Origin: Bacillota bacterium
GTDB lineage: Bacteria > Bacillota > Clostridia > Oscillospirales > Oscillospiraceae
Reading direction: 5' to 3'
NCBI GenBank assembly: GCA_023402075.1
Contig: JAEXCS010000026.1
Location: 1-37,536, forward strand
Length of the DNA: 37,536 nt
Below, piece by piece: positions 30,733 to 37,503 of this stretch (the first letter of the stretch is position 1; every line of letters begins with the position of its first letter). The position numbers and the translations under genes are program-made. The notes beneath the pieces are model-generated. The model ran no database searches. It was not told the origin of the DNA and saw nothing but the letters and a program-made list of their open reading frames with translations.

Positions 30733-32278
30733 TTGTCACGTCCTCCTCTCCATATTCTTCGGGCTCATATTCTATAATTGTATCCTCCTGAGAGAATACA
30801 GCATCGGCCTCCGTACGCAGAGCCGACGAGCGCATCCGCATCTGGTACACAAAGCCGAGAACCTGAATGGTAATCAGCGGAGTCATCGCAACCATCGCCA
30901 CGATACCGAATGCATCGGTCATAATGTTTCCGCCAAAGGTTTCCGCCGCTCCTATGGCAAAGGGAAGTACAAATGTGGCTGTCATGGGTCCGCTGGCCAC
31001 GCCGCCGCTGTCAAACGCGATGCCGGTAAAAATCTTCGGCACAAAAAACGACAGGACAATGGAAATAACATAGCCCGGAATCAAAAACCACATAATCGAG
31101 ATGCCCGTCAGCACACGAATCATGCCGAACGCCAGAGACATGGCTACGCCGATGGAAAGGCTTAGCTGCATGGAACTCTGGGAAATTGAGCCTTGGGTGA
31201 CCTCTTCCACCTGCTTGTTCAGTACGTGGATGGCGGGCTCCGCAGCCACAATGAAATAGCCGATAATCATGCCCAGAGGAATCAGCGCCCAGTTGAAGGA
31301 GGCTTTGGCCATCTCCGAGCCGATATAATATCCCACGGGCATAAAGCCCACGTTTGCCCCCGTAAGAAACAAAACAAGGCCAATAAACGTATAAAGAAGA
31401 CCCACCAGAATCTTTACCATCTGGCGCTTGTTGTATTTGCGGGAGATGGCCTGAAACGCCAGAAAAAATAGCAGGATGGGGCCAAAAGCCTTGCCGACTT
31501 CTTCTACATAAACGGGAAGACTGCGTACAAACTGCGCTGCCACATCTTTTGTGGTGATAACCTCCGTAATTGTGATGGTGGTATAATCAGAGGAAGAGGG
31601 ACTATACAAAAGCCCCAGCACCAGCACCGACAGAATGGGGCCTATGCTGCAAAGGGCAACAAGGCCAAAGCTGTTGTCCTGAGAGTCATCCTCCCGCATG
31701 GCGGCAAGGCCTGCGCCAAAGGCCATGATAAACGGCACGGTAATCGGCCCGGTGGTGACGCCGCCGCTGTCAAAAGCCATGGGAATAAAATCCTTCGAGA
31801 CATAAAAAGCCAGCGCAAAGACAATCGCATACAAAATAAGCAAAAGGTGGGCCAGATTCAGATGAAACACGGTCCGCAGGACCGCAACGGTTAAAAAAAG
31901 TCCCACGCCCAAGGCGATTGTCCAGATCAGAACGCTGTCGGGGATGGCGGGGACCTGGTGAGCCAGTACCTGAAGGTCCGGCTCTGCCACGGTGATAATC
32001 ACGCCCATAACAAAACCGACTGCAAGAATAGCTGCAATGGGCTTTCCGGGTTTGCCAAAGTAGCTGCCGATGCCTTGACCGATCGGCATCATAGCCACGT
32101 CCGCGCCCAGAGAAAAAAAGCCCATTCCCACAATCAGCATCACGGCCCCGGCGAGAAACAGGGTGATTGTACCCACCGGGACAGGGACAATCGTAACTCC
32201 CAGCAGGAACACAATCACCGTAATTGGCAGGACAGACGACATGGATTCCTTAATTTTCGCGTTTAGATTTTCTTTCAA
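30722..32278 (-). CDS. DUF1538 integral membrane protein, probable transporter
   Basis: A 518-residue polytopic membrane protein with two homologous halves. The repeat is plain: AEPDLQVLAHQV and FDSGGVTTGPITVPF in the first half, AEPAIHVLNKQV and FDSGGVASGPMTATF in the second, each with VxxMPIG / VGFMPVG blocks. This inverted or tandem duplication with conserved Asp-Ser-Gly-Gly and Ala-Glu-Pro in membrane segments suggests a transporter or channel; the substrate is unknown. The C-terminal tail is acidic. The start is TTG at 32278..32276, 6-7 nt after AGGAGG; the longer frame has no ribosome binding site. It is the first gene of an operon with the PII-like protein. Confidence 0.88.
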   Translation of the reverse strand: MKENLNAKIKESMSSVLPITVIVFLLGVTIVPVPVGTITLFLAGAVMLIVGMGFFSLGADVAMMPIGQGIGSYFGKPGKPIAAILAVGFVMGVIITVAEPDLQVLAHQVPAIPDSVLIWTIALGVGLFLTVAVLRTVFHLNLAHLLLILYAIVFALAFYVSKDFIPMAFDSGGVTTGPITVPFIMAFGAGLAAMREDDSQDNSFGLVALCSIGPILSVLVLGLLYSPSSSDYTTITITEVITTKDVAAQFVRSLPVYVEEVGKAFGPILLFFLAFQAISRKYNKRQMVKILVGLLYTFIGLVLFLTGANVGFMPVGYYIGSEMAKASFNWALIPLGMIIGYFIVAAEPAIHVLNKQVEEVTQGSISQSSMQLSLSIGVAMSLAFGMIRVLTGISIMWFLIPGYVISIVLSFFVPKIFTGIAFDSGGVASGPMTATFVLPFAIGAAETFGGNIMTDAFGIVAMVAMTPLITIQVLGFVYQMRMRSSALRTEADAVFSQEDTIIEYEPEEYGEEDVTSEQ

Positions 32279-32523
32279 TGATATCCTCCTAACTATGTAT
32301 TGCAAGGACTCCTGAAAGCCCTAAAATAAATCCACTTATGCCGACCGAAGATAAGCACGCGACCAAAAGAGCGGCGCGGAAAGTGCTGCCAAATTCTGTC
32401 CGCGCGGCAGAGGGTGCGTCTAACAAGAGCAAAAAGCGGAGTTATTTGTCAAAAGCCGTTCGCCAAAAGAGGCGAGCGGCTGACCTTATATACTTAGTTT
32501 ACGGATTATATCGGATTTGTCAA
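32279..32523 (-). promoter_or_regulatory. Leader and candidate promoter of the DUF1538-PII operon
   Basis: A minus-strand TTGACA (32523..32518) and TAAACT (32501..32496), 16 nt apart, give a possible promoter about 215 bases before the TTG start. Within the leader AGCCGcTCGCC and GGCGAaCGGCT (32481..32471 and 32464..32454) form a hairpin followed by TTTTG, and a second G+C-rich pairing lies near 32370-32410. The length and the hairpin with T-run suggest attenuation or a riboswitch, but no known aptamer was recognised. Confidence 0.4.
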
Positions 32524-32751
32524 TACTGGGCCCTGTGTCCGTGCGTCCTTCATGCTTTGGTGAGTGTTCCCCATTTTGGATAGCACGATTATTAAGCGCA
32601 GATGCGCACAAGACACCGAAATGCTTAAAAAACCCCGGTAATTACTGTGGTTTTCAAAAAATTTTATATGTTTCAGGGCTTGCGGGCTTGCCGGCACGCA
32701 AGCCCTGCCCGCCGGCTTATTCGGGCGGCAGACAACAAAATTTTAACGAAA
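32524..32751. other. Intergenic stretch with one hairpin
   Basis: No coding sequence is seen between the DUF1538 promoter and the tRNA terminator. AGGGCTTGC (32675-32683) is a perfect inverted repeat of GCAAGCCCT (32698-32706); it is not next to a T-run and has no obvious gene to serve. Confidence 0.4.
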
Positions 32752-32790
32752 TAAAAACGCCGCCGCGAACAGATTTCTGTTCGCGGCGGT
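32752..32790 (-). terminator. Terminator of the five-tRNA operon
   Basis: CCGCCGCGAACAGA (32761-32774) and TCTGTTCGCGGCGG (32777-32790) form a 14-bp stem directly after tRNA-Lys. The minus-strand side continues CGTTTTTAT. Confidence 0.9.
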
Positions 32791-32792
32791 GT

Positions 32793-32867
32793 GGTGACCC
32801 GGCGGGGATTCGAACCCCGGACCCACTGCTTAAAAGGCAGTTGCTCTGCCGACTGAGCTACCGGATC
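32793..32867 (-). tRNA. tRNA-Lys (anticodon TTT)
   Basis: A 75-nt minus-strand tRNA with encoded CCA. The acceptor GATCCGG faces CCGGGTC, the anticodon arm CTGCCTTTTAAGCAG presents TTT, and the T arm is CGGGGTTCGAATCCCCG. It is the last gene of the tRNA operon. Confidence 0.97.
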
Positions 32868-32879
32868 ATGCGGAAAAAA

Positions 32880-32954
32880 TGGCTGGGACGGCTGGACTCG
32901 AACCAGCGGATGAGGGAGTCAAAGTCCCTTGCCTTACCACTTGGCTACGTCCCA
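32880..32954 (-). tRNA. tRNA-Gln (anticodon TTG)
   Basis: A 75-nt minus-strand tRNA with encoded CCA. TGGGACG pairs with CGTCCCA; the anticodon arm GGGACTTTGACTCCC presents TTG; the T arm is GCTGGTTCGAGTCCAGC. Confidence 0.97.
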
Positions 32955-33009
32955 AGATGGAAGCGAAAACGAAGAGAATCGGGGCAAGCCCGATCCCCTT
33001 CGCTCATTC

Positions 33010-33086
33010 TGGGGTGGGTGACGGGACTCGAACCCGCGACAGCCGGAACCACAATCCGGTGCTCTACCAATTGAACTACACCCACC
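33010..33086 (-). tRNA. tRNA-His (anticodon GTG)
   Basis: A 77-nt minus-strand tRNA with encoded CCA. The acceptor GTGGGTG carries the extra 5' G (33086) opposite C73 that marks tRNA-His; the anticodon arm CCGGATTGTGGTTCCGG presents GTG; the T arm is GCGGGTTCGAGTCCCGT. Confidence 0.97.
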
Positions 33087-33135
33087 ACATATTGATAAAT
33101 CCGCGCGGTCTTACTGATGATGAACCATAGGGGAC

Positions 33136-33212
33136 TGGTACGCCAGAAGGGATTCGAACCCCTGGCCTACTGCTTAGAAGGCAGTTGCTCTATCCACCTG
33201 AGCTACTGGCGC
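33136..33212 (-). tRNA. tRNA-Arg (anticodon TCT)
   Basis: A 77-nt minus-strand tRNA with encoded CCA. GCGCCAG pairs with CTGGCGT; the anticodon arm CTGCCTTCTAAGCAG presents TCT; the T arm is AGGGGTTCGAATCCCTT. Confidence 0.97.
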
Positions 33213-33218
33213 ATGTTT

Positions 33219-33293
33219 TGGAGCAGGTGACGAGAATCGAACTCGCATCCCCAGCTTGGAAGGCTGGTGCCCTGACCATTGTGCTACACCTGC
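33219..33293 (-). tRNA. tRNA-Gly (anticodon TCC)
   Basis: A 75-nt minus-strand tRNA with encoded CCA. GCAGGTG pairs with CACCTGC; the anticodon arm CCAGCCTTCCAAGCTGG presents TCC; the T arm is CGAGTTCGATTCTCG. It is the first gene of the tRNA operon, 32 bases downstream of the promoter. Confidence 0.97.
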
Positions 33294-33324
33294 GCGAGCC
33301 CTCCATGGAAACGTCAGCTTAGGT

Positions 33325-33353
33325 ATGATAGCATGAAATGCACCTACTGTCAA
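33325..33353 (-). promoter_or_regulatory. Promoter of the five-tRNA operon
   Basis: On the minus strand a perfect TTGACA (33353..33348) and TATCAT (33330..33325) with a 17-nt spacer, 32 bases before tRNA-Gly. Confidence 0.85.
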
Positions 33354-33710
33354 GAAGGAAGTCGGTGTTTTTATGTTTTTTTGCGGATGGGGATAAAATC
33401 TCCTTATGCCAGAAGGGAAGGGCTTGCAACTTTTCCAAAAGTGTGTCATAATAAACACCCGGATAAGGCGATGCCTTTAAAACTTTAGGCTGCATCCGCG
33501 ACTGTAAAACGGAATGGGATATGAATTGTTATTAAAATGGCAATGGCGAGTTTGAAATCAACTCCGATTGGTAATTACCCTATCGCCGAAAACCGGCATG
33601 AATACAGGGCTTGTGCCATCCCAGAAAGCAAGAAAACAGAGCGTATGCGCACAGCTTTTTAAACGAGTAAATAGTCGCTTTTTCGTCGGGAAACCGACTT
33701 GAAAACATAT
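33354..33710. other. Intergenic region between divergent tRNA units
   Basis: No gene is supported. Two small hairpins are present: AAGGC/GCCTT near 33463-33475 and GTCGG-GAAA-CCGAC at 33685-33698, the latter just upstream of tRNA-Ser(CGA). A CCGCGACTGTAAAACGG stretch near 33497 superficially recalls part of a cobalamin riboswitch but the other conserved blocks are missing. No good promoter for tRNA-Ser was found. Confidence 0.4.
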
Positions 33711-33804
33711 GGAGAAGTATCGAAGTGGTCATAACGAGAACGACTCGAAATCGTTTGATCGTCTTAAAAACGGTCCGTGGGTTCGAATCCCACCTTCTCC
33801 GCCA
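33711..33804 (+). tRNA. tRNA-Ser (anticodon CGA)
   Basis: A 94-nt plus-strand class II tRNA with encoded CCA. GGAGAAG pairs with CTTCTCC; the anticodon arm AACGACTCGAAATCGTT presents CGA; a long variable arm follows (GATCGTCTTAAAAACGGTC); the T arm is GTGGGTTCGAATCCCAC. Confidence 0.96.
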
Positions 33805-33820
33805 ACGGGCTTTGCCCACT

Positions 33821-33851
33821 AAAAAGAGCTGTCTGTGGACAGCTCTTTTTT
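33821..33851 (+). terminator. Terminator of tRNA-Ser(CGA)
   Basis: AAAAAGAGCTGTC (33821-33833), loop TGTG, GACAGCTCTTTTT (33838-33850): a 13-bp stem ending in a T-run. A short GGGC/GCCC stem lies between the CCA and this terminator. Confidence 0.92.
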
Positions 33852-33882
33852 GCATATGAAACATAATAGCATGGAGTTGGAA

Positions 33883-34056
33883 TTATTCCTCTTCCATGCT
33901 TTTTTTGTTTTCTGGTGATATGGATAATACCTTAAAATCCGGTTCAGGCTGGCTGATGTACAGCTCCTCGCACTCTAGTTGTGCCTGTATCAGTGTGCTG
34001 ATTGCCTGTTCACTGGCACGAAAGAGCTTCAAATACATTTCTTTATATTCCGGCAT
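33883..34056 (-). CDS. Small helical protein divergent from XRE regulator
   Basis: A 57-residue protein, MPEYKEMYLKLFRASEQAISTLIQAQLECEELYIS, then QPEPDFKVLSISPENKKS. It is mostly one long amphipathic helix with an acidic tail. GAGAGGTG lies about 7 nt before the ATG at 34056; the longer frame begins inside the operator and is rejected. Similar short proteins are frequent beside XRE regulators in Firmicutes, often near mobile elements. The function is unknown. It shares the operator region with the divergent XRE gene. Confidence 0.75.
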   Translation of the reverse strand: MPEYKEMYLKLFRASEQAISTLIQAQLECEELYISQPEPDFKVLSISPENKKSMEEE

Positions 34057-34075
34057 GTTCTCACCTCTCAAGTAC

Positions 34076-34104
34076 AGCATAACCTGAAACAGATTAAAAG
34101 TCAA
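34076..34104 (-). promoter_or_regulatory. Promoter of the 57-aa gene, overlapped by the operator
   Basis: On the minus strand TTGACT (34104..34099) and TATGCT (34081..34076) with a 17-nt spacer. The left arm of the 16-bp inverted repeat fills the spacer, so a bound regulator would block it. Confidence 0.7.
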
Positions 34105-34120
34105 TAATCTGTTTCAGGTT
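34081..34120. promoter_or_regulatory. 16-bp inverted-repeat operator between divergent genes
   Basis: AACCTGAAACAGATTA (34081-34096) is repeated perfectly inverted at 34105-34120, 8 bases apart. Each arm contains CTGAAACAG, itself nearly palindromic, so four half-sites are available. It is placed between the 57-aa gene and the XRE gene and is probably the XRE binding site. Confidence 0.75.
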
Positions 34121-34148
34121 ATGGGATACTATATCCGAGGTGATTGTA

Positions 34149-34364
34149 GTGGCTAACAGACTGCGAGATTTGCGTGAAGATGCAGACTTAAATCAAACAC
34201 AGCTTGCGAAAATTTTAGGAATGTCCCAGACAGGATATTCAAAATACGAAACCGGAGAAAATGATATTCCTACTCAGGTGCTAATCAAGCTGGCTCAGTT
34301 TTATAAAACCAGCATTGATTACATTTTAGGAGTAAGCGACCAAAAGACGCCCTACCACAAGTAA
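34149..34364 (+). CDS. XRE-family helix-turn-helix regulator
   Basis: A 71-residue repressor-type protein made of one HTH_3 domain: ANRLRDLREDADLNQTQLAKILGMSQTGYSKYETGENDIPTQVLIKLAQFYKTSIDYILGVSD. The recognition helix is around SQTGYSKYETG. GAGGTGATTGTA precedes the GTG at 34149; an earlier in-frame GTG at 34140 overlaps the ribosome binding site. It probably represses itself and the divergent 57-aa gene through the inverted repeat at 34081-34120. Confidence 0.88.
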   Translation: MANRLRDLREDADLNQTQLAKILGMSQTGYSKYETGENDIPTQVLIKLAQFYKTSIDYILGVSDQKTPYHK

Positions 34365-34554
34365 TTACAGCGACATGGTGAATTCCATGCCGCTGTTTTT
34401 CTGTTCTTCCATAAACTCCTCTATAAAATCTCGATGGGACTTCGATTTTTGTACAATGTCCTGCCCATCTTTAGAAGATAGAAAAGCAGCAAGCAATTCC
34501 TTCGATGCGCAGTTTCCTCCGAAGGAAAAGTTGAAGCTGCCAGGACAACTGTTC
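34365..34554 (-). pseudogene. Start-less open frame, possible gene remnant
   Basis: A minus-strand frame of about 62 codons reads NSCPGSFNFSFGGNCASKEL, then LAAFLSSKDGQDIVQKSKSH, then RDFIEEFMEEQKNSGMEF before TAA at 34367. It has protein-like composition, but it follows a stop codon (TAG) directly and has no ATG or GTG start with a ribosome binding site before its last third. It converges on the XRE gene, with stop codons adjacent. It is most likely the end of a decayed gene; a chance frame cannot be excluded. Confidence 0.35.
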
Positions 34555-34575
34555 TAATCGAAAAAGACAAAGCGA

Positions 34576-34607
34576 GGGCGCCTGCATTTAGTAGGCGCCC
34601 TTGTTAT
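34576..34607. terminator. Stem-loop upstream of the hydrolase promoter
   Basis: GGGCGCCT (34576-34583) and AGGCGCCC (34593-34600), 8 bp, followed on the plus strand by TTGTTAT. It probably stops transcription from the XRE gene before the hydrolase promoter. Confidence 0.6.
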
Positions 34608-34615
34608 AGGTGCAA

Positions 34616-34644
34616 TTGTGATCTGTGATAACCTGTGCTATGAT
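34616..34644 (+). promoter_or_regulatory. Promoter of the hydrolase-deformylase-AlkD operon
   Basis: TTGTGA (34616-34621) and TATGAT (34639-34644) with a 17-nt spacer, 41 bases before the hydrolase start. Confidence 0.7.
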
Positions 34645-34685
34645 AAAAAACAAATATATGTTGTATTGTAAAAAAGAGGTGTCCC

Positions 34686-35378
34686 ATGACTTTTACAAAA
34701 TTTCAAATTTACAATATCCCGACGATTCTGTATGGTGAGCCTTCTGACCAGGTCTGGCTGTTCATCCACGGGAAATGCGGGTATAAAGAAGAGGCGGAAG
34801 CCTTCGCGAAAATCGCTTGCCCCAAGGGTATTCAGGTTCTGGCTATCGACCTGCCCGAACACGGCGAGCGGAAAGCGGTCACCGGTTTTGACCCGTGGCA
34901 CGCGGTGCCGGAGCTGCAGGAGGTCATGGGGTATCTTCGACAGCGCTGGGCGCATATTTCCCTTCGCGCCAACAGTATTGGTGCATGGTTTTCCATGCTG
35001 GCCTTTGTGGATACCCCGCCGGAACAGGCACTGTTTGTTTCGCCTGTGCTGGATATGGAAAAGCTGATTCGAAACATGATGCTCTGGGTATCGGTCAACG
35101 AAGAAAGTTTAGAGCGGGAGGGCGAAATCCCTACCGACTTTGGCGAAACGCTCTCTTGGAACTATCTCCAATATGCAAAAGCGCACCCTATCACGAAATG
35201 GGCTGCTCCAACGGCGCTCCTATACGCCGGTGAGGACAATCTGACCGACCGGAGTACGGTGGATGCTTTTGTCAGTCGGTTTGGCTGTCATCTGACCATT
35301 ATGGATAACGCTGAGCATTGGTTCCACACACCCGAACAACTTGATGTGCTGAAAAGCTGGGAGGAGAGCAACACATGA
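34686..35378 (+). CDS. Alpha/beta hydrolase
   Basis: A 230-residue serine hydrolase. The oxyanion region is WLFIHGKCG, the nucleophile elbow ANSIGA (S97; the usual first Gly is Ala), the acid is likely in YAGEDNLTD near 187-193 and the histidine in NAEHWFHTPEQ near 209. The size and lack of a signal peptide suggest a cytoplasmic esterase or thioesterase; the substrate is unknown. GAGGTG lies 7 nt before the ATG. Its stop overlaps the start of the deformylase-like gene by 4 bp (ATGA), so the two are co-translated. Confidence 0.85.
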   Translation: MTFTKFQIYNIPTILYGEPSDQVWLFIHGKCGYKEEAEAFAKIACPKGIQVLAIDLPEHGERKAVTGFDPWHAVPELQEVMGYLRQRWAHISLRANSIGAWFSMLAFVDTPPEQALFVSPVLDMEKLIRNMMLWVSVNEESLEREGEIPTDFGETLSWNYLQYAKAHPITKWAAPTALLYAGEDNLTDRSTVDAFVSRFGCHLTIMDNAEHWFHTPEQLDVLKSWEESNT

Positions 35379-35785
35379 TTCGTGAAATTTGCAGAGATGA
35401 GGCGGTTCTTGCCCAAAAAGCCGAGCCGGCCACAGCGGACGATCTCGGTGTGGCGGAGGATTTGCTGGAGACGCTGATTGTCCATAAGGACGGCTGCGTT
35501 GGCATGGCCGCCAACATGATCGGCGTGAACAAACGCATCATTGCCTTTGATAACGAGGGTAAATACATGGTACTGTTCAACCCGGAAATCATCAAGAAGT
35601 CTGAACCCTACGAGGCGGAAGAAGGTTGCTTATCTCTCACCGGCACCCGAAAAACAAAGCGTTGGAAGTCTATCAAGGTACAATACCAAAACGAGAAGTT
35701 TGAGACCCGTTTAAAAACCTTCACCGGCTTCACGGCACAGATTATTCAGCACGAAATTGACCACTGCGAGGGGATTTTAATCTAA
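35375..35785 (+). CDS. Peptide deformylase-like protein with altered motif 1
   Basis: A 136-residue deformylase-family protein. Motif 2 EGCLS (C85) and motif 3 QHEIDHCEG (H126, E127, H130) are intact, so metal binding should be preserved. Motif 1, normally GxGxAAxQ, reads GMAANMIG, so the catalytic Gln is replaced by Met48. The protein is also shorter than housekeeping deformylases, ending right after motif 3. It may be a low-activity or re-purposed deformylase, for example acting on another formylated substrate. The genome should carry a normal deformylase elsewhere, which cannot be checked here. It is coupled to the hydrolase gene upstream and followed by the AlkD-like gene after 15 bp. Confidence 0.88.
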   Translation: MIREICRDEAVLAQKAEPATADDLGVAEDLLETLIVHKDGCVGMAANMIGVNKRIIAFDNEGKYMVLFNPEIIKKSEPYEAEEGCLSLTGTRKTKRWKSIKVQYQNEKFETRLKTFTGFTAQIIQHEIDHCEGILI

Positions 35786-35800
35786 TCATAGGAGCGTGCG

Positions 35801-36496
35801 ATGATGCATGATGTGAAAACGAGCATTCAGTCTCGTCTGTTTGCCCTGCAAGACCTGAAGTACAAGGAGTTTCAATGTAAACTGATGCCCACGGTAGCAC
35901 CGGAGCAGGTGATTGGTGTGCGCACACCCGAACTGCGGAAACTGGCGAAGGAGCTTTCCAAAGAGCCCGAAACGGCAGAGTTTTTAAGCACGCTGCCCCA
36001 TCAATATTACGATGAAAATAACCTCCACGGTTTTCTGGTGGAGCAAATCAAGGACTATAACGCAGTGGTAGCAGCAATCGATGCATTTCTGCCCTATGTT
36101 GACAACTGGGCCACCTGCGATTTGATGAGTCCCAAGGTGTTCAAAAAACACCGCCCGGAACTTTTAAAAGAGATTCAGAGGTGGATGGCTTCTGAGCGTA
36201 CTTACACCATCCGCTTTGGTATTGGGATGCTGATGGCACACTTTTTGGACGAGGACTTTGCACCCGATCACCTCGTCTGGGTCGCGGGTGTTCACTCGGA
36301 GGAATACTACGTCAATATGATGATCGCCTGGTACTTTGCCACAGCTCTGGCCAAGCAGTGGGATGCGGTGATTCCTTATATTGAGCAACATCGTTTGGAC
36401 AAATGGGCTCACAACAAGGCAATTCAAAAGGCCGTGGAGAGCTACCGCATCACGGACGAGCAGAAAGACTATCTTCGCACCCTGCGGGTGAAGTAA
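35801..36496 (+). CDS. DNA alkylation repair protein, AlkD-like
   Basis: A 231-residue all-helical protein of the AlkD family (HEAT-like repeats). Conserved parts are IGVRTPELRKLAKEL, HGFLVEQI, PYVDNWATCDLMSPKVF, RFGIGMLMAHFLD and YYVNMMIAWYFATAL, matching the face that holds the alkylated base pair. AlkD enzymes remove N3- and N7-alkylpurines without flipping the base. AGGAG lies 6-7 nt before the first of two adjacent ATGs. It is the third gene of the operon starting at 34686. Confidence 0.92.
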   Translation: MMHDVKTSIQSRLFALQDLKYKEFQCKLMPTVAPEQVIGVRTPELRKLAKELSKEPETAEFLSTLPHQYYDENNLHGFLVEQIKDYNAVVAAIDAFLPYVDNWATCDLMSPKVFKKHRPELLKEIQRWMASERTYTIRFGIGMLMAHFLDEDFAPDHLVWVAGVHSEEYYVNMMIAWYFATALAKQWDAVIPYIEQHRLDKWAHNKAIQKAVESYRITDEQKDYLRTLRVK

Positions 36497-36578
36497 TATT
36501 TTAGAAAAAATGAAACAGCAAAAATAGTCGAGAGAGTTTTTTCTCAGCGAGTTAGACTTGTTGCAGGAGGTGAGAAGT

Positions 36579-37454
36579 GTGAAGGAACAAGTGCTGGCTG
36601 TCCAGCGGATGCAGGATTATATCGAAGCCCATCTGGAGCAGGAAATTTCGTTGTCCGATTTGTCAAAGGAGTCTTTGTTTTCTCCGTGGCATTCCTACCG
36701 GCTGTTTCAGTCTTATACTGGACTGACTCCCACGGAGTATGTCCGCCGCCTACGGCTGTCCAAGTCCGCCCTGCGGCTAAAACAGGAAGATTGCCGTGTC
36801 ATTGATGTGGCTTATGATCTGGGCTTTGGCAGCGTGGATGGCTATCAGCGTGCATTCCGGCGGGCGTTCGGCTGCAACCCCGGCGAGTACGCGAAAAATC
36901 CTGTTCCCGTCACTCTTTTCATTCCTTACGGAGTCAAATTCCGAGAGCTGAGAAAGGATGTTAGTGACATGGAAAATCTGCAGAGCGTGTTTGTTCAAGT
37001 CATTCAAAAGCCGGAGCGAAAAGTGATCATCAAGCGTGGAATTAAAGCGGAGGACTATTTCCCCTATTGCGAGGAGGTAGGCTGCGACGTATGGGGGCTG
37101 CTCACCAGCATGGATTCCCTCTGCGGCGAGCCGGTGTGCCTGTGGCTGCCAGAAGCGTACAAGAAGCCGAATACCTCCACCTATGTACAGGGGGTGGAGG
37201 TAGCTGCCGACTATAACGGCAAGTTGCCGGAAAGCTTCGATATGATTACCCTGCCAGCGGCGGAATACCTGATGTTCCAGGGGGAACCGTTTCAGGAGGA
37301 GGATTACTGCGAAGCAATCGTCGCTGTCCAGCAGGCCATGAACCGATACGACCCCAGTGTGATCGGTTACACCTGGGATGATGCCAATCCCCGCATTCAG
37401 TTGGAGCCCCGCGGTGAGCGCGGGTATATTGAGCTTCGTGCGGTGAAACGCTAA
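36579..37454 (+). CDS. AraC-family regulator with GyrI-like effector domain
   Basis: A 291-residue transcription regulator. The N-terminal AraC domain has two helix-turn-helix units (ISLSDLSKESLFSPWHSYRLF and VIDVAYDLGFGSVDGYQRAFRRAFG, with the NPGEYAK end). The C-terminal half (residues about 120-291) is a GyrI/SOUL-like effector-binding domain (VFVQVIQKPERKVIIKRG, YFPYCEEVGCDVWGLL, YIELRAVKR). This layout is known from Rob/BmrR-type multidrug sensors, which bind lipophilic or cationic compounds. The start is GTG at 36579, 8 nt after AGGAGG. It lies 82 bp downstream of alkD in the same direction and may regulate that operon. Confidence 0.9.
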   Translation: MKEQVLAVQRMQDYIEAHLEQEISLSDLSKESLFSPWHSYRLFQSYTGLTPTEYVRRLRLSKSALRLKQEDCRVIDVAYDLGFGSVDGYQRAFRRAFGCNPGEYAKNPVPVTLFIPYGVKFRELRKDVSDMENLQSVFVQVIQKPERKVIIKRGIKAEDYFPYCEEVGCDVWGLLTSMDSLCGEPVCLWLPEAYKKPNTSTYVQGVEVAADYNGKLPESFDMITLPAAEYLMFQGEPFQEEDYCEAIVAVQQAMNRYDPSVIGYTWDDANPRIQLEPRGERGYIELRAVKR

Positions 37455-37477
37455 AAATCAAACCGGAAAACAGAGTT

Positions 37478-37503
37478 GGGCAGAGCGGATCTCCGCTCTG
37501 CCC
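37478..37503 (+). terminator. Stem-loop after the AraC-family gene
   Basis: GGGCAGAGCGGA (37478-37489) and TCCGCTCTGCCC (37492-37503) form a perfect 12-bp stem with a minimal loop. No T-run follows, so terminator function is likely but not certain. Confidence 0.65.

Noticed and set aside
33440..33600. Possible cobalamin riboswitch
   Set aside because: Only a CCGCGACTGTAA-like block matches; the other conserved boxes and any B12-related gene are missing.
19057..33804. The similar 3' halves of tRNA-Ser(GGA) and tRNA-Ser(CGA) as attachment-site direct repeats
   Set aside because: They lie on opposite strands, enclose housekeeping genes and their similarity is explained by both being serine tRNAs.
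33580..33864. 94-codon minus-strand frame over tRNA-Ser(CGA)
   Set aside because: It is antisense to a clear tRNA and its terminator.
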